From Cohnella silvisoli (GTDB lineage Bacteria > Bacillota > Bacilli > Paenibacillales > Paenibacillaceae): 64,000 nucleotides of DNA. The notes below the pieces were generated by a model, which saw only the letters and a program-made list of their open reading frames with translations, was not told the DNA's origin and ran no database searches. Position numbers and translations under genes: made by a program. Below are positions 58,587 to 64,000 of the stretch, piece by piece. How positions within the stretch are numbered: position 1 is the stretch's first letter; each line of letters begins with the position of its first letter. The stretch is taken from contig NZ_JAIOAP010000010.1 in the NCBI RefSeq assembly GCF_021190915.1, forward strand, positions 1 through 64,000. Direction: 5' to 3'.

Positions 58587-59426
58587 TTGAAGGTAAATGA
58601 GCGAACGATAGGTGACTTGTTGTGGAGAATTATTTTATTACTCTGGGCGCTTACCATCATCGTACCATTGCTGTGGGTGCTGTATGAGTCCTTAAAGACG
58701 AACCAAGAATTTTTCGCCGATGTATGGGCTCTGCCTCGGAAGTGGGCCTGGGTTAATTACAAAAAGGCATGGGTTTCATATGAGCTTGGTTCGACAATGC
58801 TGAACACGTTATATTACGTTGGCGCTAGCTTGGTATTAGGCACTTTTCTTACGACAATTAATGCATATGCTCTTGTTCGACTACAATTTAAAGGACGCCA
58901 GCTTATTTGGTCAATGATCATGCTCTCTTTGTTCTTGCCTGGCATTAATGCATTGATTCCTCAATATGTACTTATGCGGGATTTGCATATGCTTAATAGT
59001 TTGACGGGTCTTATCCTATTGGATAGTTTGGGCGAGAGCGTATTTTTTCTGATGCTGCTCGGAGGATTCATGCAGTCACTGCCTAAAGAACTGGAGGAAA
59101 GCGCGTTTATGGATGGTGCTTCGCTGTTTCAAACTTTCATGCGAATTATTGTCCCATTGTCCACTCCAGGCATCGTCACAGTTGCTATATTCAAATTCCT
59201 AGGCTTATACAATAATTTTCTGGGGCCGTTTATCTATTTAAGCGATGCCAAGAAACACACAATTGGGGTGAAGATGTATCACGCAAACCAGATTATGCAA
59301 TATAAATCGGATCTGGTAACGTTATTCGCCGGTGTCACAATTGCTATGCTGCCAACCCTTATTCTTTATATTGTATTCCAGAAGAAAATAGCTGAAGGAG
59401 CAACATTGGGAGCGGTGAAAGGTTAG
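58587..59426 (+). CDS. ABC sugar importer permease, MalG/UgpE type
   Basis: 279 aa, six membrane segments, EAA loop LEESAFMDGASLFQTFMRIIVPL. TTG 58587 gives the same length as the paralogue at 41017 and has AGGGGA about 4 nt before it; TTG 58569 lies before that site. No ATPase gene follows. The SDR gene starts 28 bp downstream in the same operon. Confidence 0.9.
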   Translation: MKVNERTIGDLLWRIILLLWALTIIVPLLWVLYESLKTNQEFFADVWALPRKWAWVNYKKAWVSYELGSTMLNTLYYVGASLVLGTFLTTINAYALVRLQFKGRQLIWSMIMLSLFLPGINALIPQYVLMRDLHMLNSLTGLILLDSLGESVFFLMLLGGFMQSLPKELEESAFMDGASLFQTFMRIIVPLSTPGIVTVAIFKFLGLYNNFLGPFIYLSDAKKHTIGVKMYHANQIMQYKSDLVTLFAGVTIAMLPTLILYIVFQKKIAEGATLGAVKG

Positions 59427-59454
59427 CAATTTTCAGTACGGGAGGCGATACGAC

Positions 59455-60213
59455 ATGAGTTCATTGCAATTGCAAGACAAGGTGATTGTTATAACAGGAG
59501 CTTTAGGTGTAGCTGGTCAAGCAGCCATTCAACTGTTTTTGGCCAAAGGCGCGACGATCGCTGCAATAGACATTAAGGAAATTGAAAGCTTTCCAGAAAT
59601 ATATGGCCTGACTAAGAAGTATGGAACAGACCGTTTCGCTTATATTGAAGCCGATTGTACGAATGAAGACCAAGTAAGGGATGTTACCAAACAAATACAC
59701 AGTCAATTTGGCCGATTAAACGGCTATTATCACAACGCGTATTTCCAACCTTCCAAATCTATAGCGGAAATGTCTTTGAATGAATGGGAACATTCATTAA
59801 GGGGAACGTTGACCAGCGGATTTCTCATTTGTAAATATGCTGCACCGTACATGATTGCCTCCGGAGGAGGATCAATCGTGAATACTTCTTCCATTTTGAG
59901 CTCTAGGCCTAGGGCGAATAATGCGGCATATGGTTCAGGTAAAGCCGGTCTTGAGCAACTAACTCGTATTATCGCGTTGGAATATTCCGCATATGGGATT
60001 CGAGCGAATGCCATTGTCCCGGGCGATTTCAAATCCACGTTGCAGTTAGCGGATTTGGGGCGCGAGCATATCGATGGAATGAAAATAGAGTCGTTGGTTG
60101 GTAGAAGCGGGCATCCGAATGAAATTAATGAAGTAGCCGCGTTCTTATTATCCGATTTATCTTCGTATGTAACAGGATCAATCTATCCGGTCGATGGCGG
60201 GCTTTGGATATGA
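59455..60213 (+). CDS. Short-chain dehydrogenase/reductase, atypical motifs
   Basis: 252 aa. The fold is clear (catalytic YGSGK, Ser in NTSSIL, C-terminal GSIYPVDGG), but the cofactor loop reads TGALGVAG instead of TGxxxGIG and NNAG is replaced by HNAY. The lost N in the last motif is usually part of the catalytic tetrad, so activity may differ from ordinary SDRs. GGGAGG stands before ATG. Fourth gene after the second importer's lipoprotein, so it probably acts on the imported sugar. Confidence 0.82.
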   Translation: MSSLQLQDKVIVITGALGVAGQAAIQLFLAKGATIAAIDIKEIESFPEIYGLTKKYGTDRFAYIEADCTNEDQVRDVTKQIHSQFGRLNGYYHNAYFQPSKSIAEMSLNEWEHSLRGTLTSGFLICKYAAPYMIASGGGSIVNTSSILSSRPRANNAAYGSGKAGLEQLTRIIALEYSAYGIRANAIVPGDFKSTLQLADLGREHIDGMKIESLVGRSGHPNEINEVAAFLLSDLSSYVTGSIYPVDGGLWI

Positions 60214-60255
60214 GATATCTACAGAGAACAACAATTAGACGGAGGCAACCTTATC

Positions 60256-60639
60256 ATGAATGAGAACCATACAGCATCACGGCTCGCTCCCAAGCCTTTT
60301 TCCAGTTCGTCCCGGACGGACTCTTGCCTCTATATTTCCGGGCAGGGTGGACTTGATCCCTTAACTGGTGCTGTCGTGGGTTCCGATATTGAATCTCAGA
60401 CTGTTTCGACGATGGAGCATATACGCAGAATATTAATCGAAGCCGGGTCATCCTTGAAGGATGTCGTAAAAGTTAATGTATATTTGACGGATCGAGGCCT
60501 ATATAACGAGTTTAATGAGGTATACGCTCGTTTCTTCGAAGCGCCTTACCCTGCGAGGACGACGATCTATTGCGACCTGAATTATGATTTGTTAGTTGAA
60601 ATCGATGCAATTGCGGTGGCTGCGTTAAAGAATAATTAA
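60256..60639 (+). CDS. RidA family (YjgF/YER057c/UK114) enamine/imine deaminase
   Basis: 127 aa, the usual size. It has LYISGQGGLDPLTG, the conserved Arg in PARTTIY (Arg that binds the carboxylate in RidA), and VEIDAIAVA with the catalytic Glu. RidA hydrolyses reactive imines formed from amino acids or amino sugars. CGGAGG precedes ATG. Its position suggests that the locus makes an imine or enamine intermediate, fitting an amino- or keto-sugar substrate. A further IclR-like core CACAAATGTG starts 3 bp after its stop. Confidence 0.87.
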   Translation: MNENHTASRLAPKPFSSSSRTDSCLYISGQGGLDPLTGAVVGSDIESQTVSTMEHIRRILIEAGSSLKDVVKVNVYLTDRGLYNEFNEVYARFFEAPYPARTTIYCDLNYDLLVEIDAIAVAALKNN

Positions 60640-60641
60640 TA

Positions 60642-60651
60642 CACAAATGTG
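60642..60651. promoter_or_regulatory. Possible IclR operator core
   Basis: CACAAATGTG equals the central ten bases of the site at 48003. It lies 38 bp before the M81 fragment. Confidence 0.35.
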
Positions 60652-60688
60652 CTAATTAAGAGGGATTCATACGAAGGAGTTACGTAAA

Positions 60689-61051
60689 GTGAGCGAAAAG
60701 GTGATTGCAGTCGCTGGCATATTTCACGAGACCAATACCTTTGCACCCGGTCAGACGGGAGAGGAAGCGTTTCGCGAGGAATGGGTTTGTGATCTTGAAC
60801 AATTCGTTAATGACTATAGCGGCACGCAAACAACCATGGGAGGCCTGATTGACGCAGCCGATAAATGCGGGGTGAGACTGAGTCCTGGTTTATATACGGC
60901 TGCATTGCCTAGTGGAATTGTGAAGGCTTCCGTGGCCGATTTACTATTGGACGCTATTATTGAATCTCTTGATGTAAGTGCGCACGGATTAGTATTAATT
61001 ATGCACGGGGCGATGGTATCCGAGAATTATGATGACTTTGAAGGGGAATGA
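60689..61051 (+). pseudogene. M81 peptidase (MlrC-like), N-terminal fragment
   Basis: 120 aa that follow the start of MlrC-type metallopeptidases: the metal motif GIFHETNTFAPG near residue 10, MGGLIDAADKCGV, and LVLIMHGAMVSENYDDFEGE. The family is about 490 aa long; here the frame stops right after the HGAM motif. The central and C-terminal parts are missing at this place. AAGGAG precedes the start, so a short product may still be made, but it lacks most of the enzyme. A C-terminal piece of the same family lies at 63749-63940. Confidence 0.75.
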
Positions 61052-61203
61052 GAATCTCATGCTGCAGCCATGGCGGCTCCCTTCATTCTTATATCGGGTA
61101 AGAAGCAGTGGCTGCAGGGATGGGGATGATTATGGAGCAGCAGGATTACATGACCATGACTTACCGCGGAAGAGGACAAGCATTGGCCAAGGGTCTAAGG
61201 TAG
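61052..61203 (+). pseudogene. Probable fragment of a thiamine-diphosphate dehydrogenase E1 alpha subunit
   Basis: Two reading frames together give HAAAMAAPFILISG and, after a one-base shift near 61095, EAVAAGMGMIMEQQDYMTMTYRGRGQALAKGL. The second follows the GQEAxAxG...DDYxTxxxRGHGxxLAKG region of pyruvate/acetoin dehydrogenase E1 alpha proteins. Only about 50 codons remain, joined directly to the M81 fragment, so it looks like debris of a deletion. Identification is from memory of the motif only. Confidence 0.5.
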
Positions 61204-61260
61204 ATCGGTAATCTTATACCTTGCAACGAGAAAATACGCTATGAATCGTACATTTTTTGG

Positions 61261-61286
61261 AAAAGCCCCGTTTTTGGGGCTTTTTT
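61261..61286 (+). terminator. Rho-independent terminator
   Basis: AAAAGCCCC-GTTTTT-GGGGCTTTTTT. It ends transcription from the DUF4838/importer side before the AraC gene. Confidence 0.9.
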
Positions 61287-61332
61287 GCTATAGTTTTAGA
61301 TAGAGGTTTACTAAGATCGGAGTGAAATTATA

Positions 61333-62202
61333 ATGTTAAAAACAAACTATGGATTCAGCTATATGGATGAAGCAAAACAACTGATGGTCATTCGAAAAAT
61401 CGGTTGGGAAAGTACGACTAACGAAACTTATCGTTGGGATGGATTAACGCGAGGAGATAAGTTCGTGGTCTTTCAGTATACGCTTTCGGGAGAAGGGCAT
61501 TTGGTGTACGAAGACAAACACTTCACGATACCGAAGAACCACGGGTTTTTCGTCAAAATTCCGGACGGACACCGATACTATTACCAATCGGAATCCAAAA
61601 CACCATGGGAATTTATTTTTTTGGTCGCTGAAGGTGCCCATGTTTTTTCCTACTGGAATGAAATTATCGAGCGTAATGGTCCTATCATGATCCTCAAGCC
61701 GAATTCAAAACCTATAACGATCCTTTGGGAAATGATGCAGGATGTTCAAAATAAAGTCATGCTTGATAAATACGATATCTCCGTCCGCTTATACGAGTGG
61801 ATAGTTAGTTGTTTGCGTTTTATTGACGGAAAGCCCGATTATGGCCATGTCATACCCGAGGCTATAATCAACGCTCAGAAGTTTATGGAAGAGCAGTATC
61901 ATCGGGTTCTGACGCTGGAAGAAATTGCGGCAGCTGCTAACACATCTAAGTATCACTTTTGCAGGCTTTACGTCAAATATACAGGAGTGACGCCAATCAG
62001 CCATTTAACCAAGATTCGCATAGAAGAAGCAGCTAGGCTGCTCCGCGAAACGAAGCAATCAGTTGCGAAGATCGCCGCCTCTACTGGTTTCGAGAACAGC
62101 AGTTACTTCGGTAAAGTGTTTCGCAGAATGATTGGCACCTCGCCGCAGCAGTTCCGAGATGCCAGTGACGACCTTCCCGCAAATCATATCTTCATAGATT
62201 AA
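61333..62202 (+). CDS. AraC-family transcriptional regulator
   Basis: 289 aa. An N-terminal cupin-type sensor (about 30-140; GEGHLVYEDKHFTIPKNHGFFVKIPDGHRYYY) and a C-terminal AraC HTH (about 185-285; IAAAANTSKYHFCRLYVKYTG and FENSSYFGKVFRRMIGTSPQQF). ATG 61333 has GGAG about 10 nt upstream. It stands directly before the GH4 gene in the same direction and probably activates it. Confidence 0.88.
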   Translation: MLKTNYGFSYMDEAKQLMVIRKIGWESTTNETYRWDGLTRGDKFVVFQYTLSGEGHLVYEDKHFTIPKNHGFFVKIPDGHRYYYQSESKTPWEFIFLVAEGAHVFSYWNEIIERNGPIMILKPNSKPITILWEMMQDVQNKVMLDKYDISVRLYEWIVSCLRFIDGKPDYGHVIPEAIINAQKFMEEQYHRVLTLEEIAAAANTSKYHFCRLYVKYTGVTPISHLTKIRIEEAARLLRETKQSVAKIAASTGFENSSYFGKVFRRMIGTSPQQFRDASDDLPANHIFID

Positions 62203-62326
62203 AATATTGAGCAATATTGTTAGAGTTCAATGAAAATATATTGCTATTTACTCCCTATGAATAAGGGATTATGATTATGACCGAAAAGGGAATGAGAGCA
62301 ATTATTTCATGTGGAGGTATGTTTAT

Positions 62327-63748
62327 ATGTTGAGAATTGCCATGATCGGAGCAGGTAGTATCGGGTTTACTCGTAGATTAATCATGGATATGATGGCTGT
62401 TCCGGAATTCCGCGATACGGAATTCCGCTTAATGGACATCGACCAGGAGAATCTGGAGATGGTAACGAAATTGAGTCGGCATATGCTCAAACAGAACGGT
62501 TTGGATTCGGTGACGATCCTCCCGACAACGAGCCAGAGGGAAGCAATCAAGGGAGCGGATTATGTCCTTTGCCTGGCACGCGTAGGGGGGCTGGAAGCTT
62601 ATCGGCATGATGTCGAAATCCCATTGAAATACGGAGTCGAGCAATGTATCGGAGATACTTTGGGACCTGGGGGAGTATTCTTCGCCTTGCGGACCATTCC
62701 CGTGCTGCTCGATATTGCTCAGGACATGCGAGAGTTAGCCCCGAACGCCTTGTTGCTCAACTATTCGAACCCGATGGCTATGAACACCTGGGCTGTACGT
62801 CGCGCTGGCGGCGTCAGAGTTCTCGGACTTTGTCATGGTGTGCAGCACTCACATGAGCAAATCGCCGAAGCACTCGGATTTCCGTTGGATGAGGTAGACC
62901 AGATTTGTGCGGGCATCAATCATCAAACCTGGTTTGTCAAGGTAACCCATAAGGGAGAAGATATGCTGCCTCGACTATTGGAAGCATTCGAGAAACATCC
63001 GACATTACCACAGACTGAGCCGTGTCGAATAGACGTGCTTCGGAGGTTCGGTTACTATTCCACCGAATCGAATGGACACTTGAGCGAATATTTGCCTTGG
63101 TACCGTAAGAAAACGGCTGACATGGACAAATGGATCAACTCCGATGTATGGATCGGCGGAGTGACCGCAGGATATTTGGACTATTGTCTTAATCGTAATG
63201 AAGAATATAAAGAGATGTACCCCAAATGGTTAAGCGGCGAATTGGAGTCTATTCCACTAGGACAACGCTCGGAAGAACACGGTTCGTACATTATCGAAGC
63301 GTTGGAAACTGGTCGGGTATACCGGGGTAACTTCAACATCGAGAATCGTGGTCTGATTACCAATTTACCGGACAATTGCACAGTCGAAGTTCCATGCTAC
63401 GTCGACCGGAACGGGATCGCGCCAACATGGATCGGTGATCTGCCGCTTGCCTGCGCAGCAACCTGCCGAGCCAGCATCAGTGTGCAAGAGATGGCGGTAG
63501 AGGCTGCTTTGACAGGGAATCGAGAGCTGGTCAAGCTTGCTATTCTTCATGATCCGTTGACCGCAGCGGTTTGTAGCACGGAACAGGTATGGAGCATGGT
63601 CGATGAAATGCTGGATGTGCTTGCTCCTTGGTTGCCCCAGTTCAACGGAGAGAACCGTACGTGGAAGGACATCCCTCAGCCGCAAGATAACTATTACCGA
63701 TTCATCAAGGGTGCGGAGACTGGCCGCACACGTATTGTGCCTCTGTAA
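62327..63748 (+). CDS. GH4 family NAD- and Mn-dependent glycosidase (alpha-galactosidase/alpha-galacturonidase type)
   Basis: 473 aa. The NAD-binding start [21 protein letters not shown], the [13 protein letters not shown] stretch, the metal ligand Cys in LCHGVQ (near 169) and the following GINHQTWF His (near 200) are hallmarks of GH4. These enzymes cleave by an oxidation-elimination mechanism, not acid/base hydrolysis. The C-H-G-V motif and the length point to the MelA/LplD side (alpha-galactoside or alpha-galacturonide) rather than the 6-phosphoglucosidase side, but the substrate is not certain. ATG 62327 follows GGAGG by 9 nt. Cytosolic. Inserted between fragments of an M81 gene. Confidence 0.88.
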   Translation: MLRIAMIGAGSIGFTRRLIMDMMAVPEFRDTEFRLMDIDQENLEMVTKLSRHMLKQNGLDSVTILPTTSQREAIKGADYVLCLARVGGLEAYRHDVEIPLKYGVEQCIGDTLGPGGVFFALRTIPVLLDIAQDMRELAPNALLLNYSNPMAMNTWAVRRAGGVRVLGLCHGVQHSHEQIAEALGFPLDEVDQICAGINHQTWFVKVTHKGEDMLPRLLEAFEKHPTLPQTEPCRIDVLRRFGYYSTESNGHLSEYLPWYRKKTADMDKWINSDVWIGGVTAGYLDYCLNRNEEYKEMYPKWLSGELESIPLGQRSEEHGSYIIEALETGRVYRGNFNIENRGLITNLPDNCTVEVPCYVDRNGIAPTWIGDLPLACAATCRASISVQEMAVEAALTGNRELVKLAILHDPLTAAVCSTEQVWSMVDEMLDVLAPWLPQFNGENRTWKDIPQPQDNYYRFIKGAETGRTRIVPL

Positions 63749-63940
63749 TTTTATAAATCTATGCAGTTCCGCTCGGAATACGAGAAGATCGCTTCCGAGA
63801 TTTATATTTTGGATACGCCGGGGGCCAGCACGGCCAACCTGCGTTCGCTGGCATTCAAGAACATACCGAGGCCGATGTATCCGTTCGATGAATCATTCGA
63901 ATGGACCAGCGCACCTTCGGAGAAAGGTGGAGGGCGATGA
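63749..63940 (+). pseudogene. M81 peptidase (MlrC-like), C-terminal fragment
   Basis: Directly after the GH4 stop codon an open frame reads FYKSMQFRSEYEKI and then IYILDTPGASTANLRSL and IPRPMYPFDE, which is the C-terminal end of MlrC-type proteins (DTPGASTxNLR, IPRPxYPxD). The similarity begins before the first ATG (63761), so this is a remnant and not a small gene. Its stop overlaps the start of the next gene (ATGA), as an intact mlrC would. Confidence 0.72.
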
Positions 63941-64000
63941 CGACGGAAAAAACCTATGAAAGCCAGAAAGTACGCAAAATCAGCTTCGAAGGCGACGCGC
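63937..64000 (+). CDS. Start of an unidentified protein, cut by the window edge
   Basis: ATG 63937 overlaps the stop of the M81 remnant (ATGA), and GGTGGAGGG lies upstream as a ribosome site. The 21 visible residues (MTTEKTYESQKVRKISFEGD...) are not enough to name a family. The coupling indicates that it once was, or still is, translated behind mlrC. Confidence 0.6.
   Translation, partial: MTTEKTYESQKVRKISFEGDA

Noticed and set aside
63761..63940. A small 59-aa gene after the GH4 gene
   Set aside because: Similarity to the MlrC C-terminus continues upstream of the ATG to the GH4 stop codon, so it is a remnant.

Overview
The window looks like a chromosomal piece of a Paenibacillaceae-type Firmicute (Paenibacillus/Cohnella group). 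This rests on gene content: an rRNA operon end followed by a long tRNA cluster, YesM/YesN-type two-component systems, CUT1 sugar importers without their own ATPase, strong AGGAGG-type ribosome binding sites with frequent TTG/GTG starts, and an adeR-ald pair. No plasmid, phage or CRISPR genes were seen.

Layout. 1-1951: 3' end of 23S rRNA, 5S rRNA and 15 tRNAs. 2.2-4.4 kb: a short YesN-like regulator and an apparently broken sensor, whose YesM-like sensor half runs into a beta-propeller-like half with no kinase. 4.4-9.2 kb: a clan GH-D (alpha-galactosidase-like) enzyme divergent from a GntR regulator, an SDR and an AllD-like dehydrogenase; TATATCA-NN-TGATATA operators lie between them. 9.3-19.8 kb: a complete rhamnoside locus (YesM kinase, YesN regulator, lipoprotein, two permeases, GH78 alpha-L-rhamnosidase, SGNH esterase). 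19.8-27.5 kb: a FadR-like GntR regulator divergent from a six-gene operon (PIG-L deacetylase, SDR, cupin, enolase-superfamily dehydratase, zinc dehydrogenase, six-hairpin glycosidase). 27.6-30.2 kb: adeR and ald, with a structured leader before adeR. 30.2-31.2 kb: a mutarotase-like gene that carries the same 37-bp operator as the GntR operon. 31.6-34.5 kb: two Gfo/Idh/MocA genes and an AraC regulator.

34.5-45.1 kb: an IS6 transposase remnant, then two direct copies of an Rpn-type PD-(D/E)XK nuclease element bracketing a LacI-controlled locus (Gfo/Idh dehydrogenase, ABC importer, GH20 hexosaminidase). 45.2-60.6 kb: an IclR-centred locus with a secreted glycosidase-like protein, two DUF4838 proteins (one cytosolic, one secreted), a second ABC importer paralogous to the first, an SDR and a RidA protein. 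Sites resembling TTCACANNTGTGAA stand before most of these units. 60.7-64 kb: a debris zone of M81 peptidase (MlrC) and probable E1-alpha fragments around an intact AraC regulator and GH4 glycosidase.

Together the genes form at least four separately regulated glycan-use modules: secreted or cytosolic glycosidases release sugars, importers bring in oligosaccharides, and dehydrogenases and dehydratases process the products. The best candidates for something undescribed are the GntR 37-bp-operator regulon, the IclR/DUF4838 locus, and the twin Rpn elements with covarying end hairpins. All domain assignments come from reading translated sequence without database searches.
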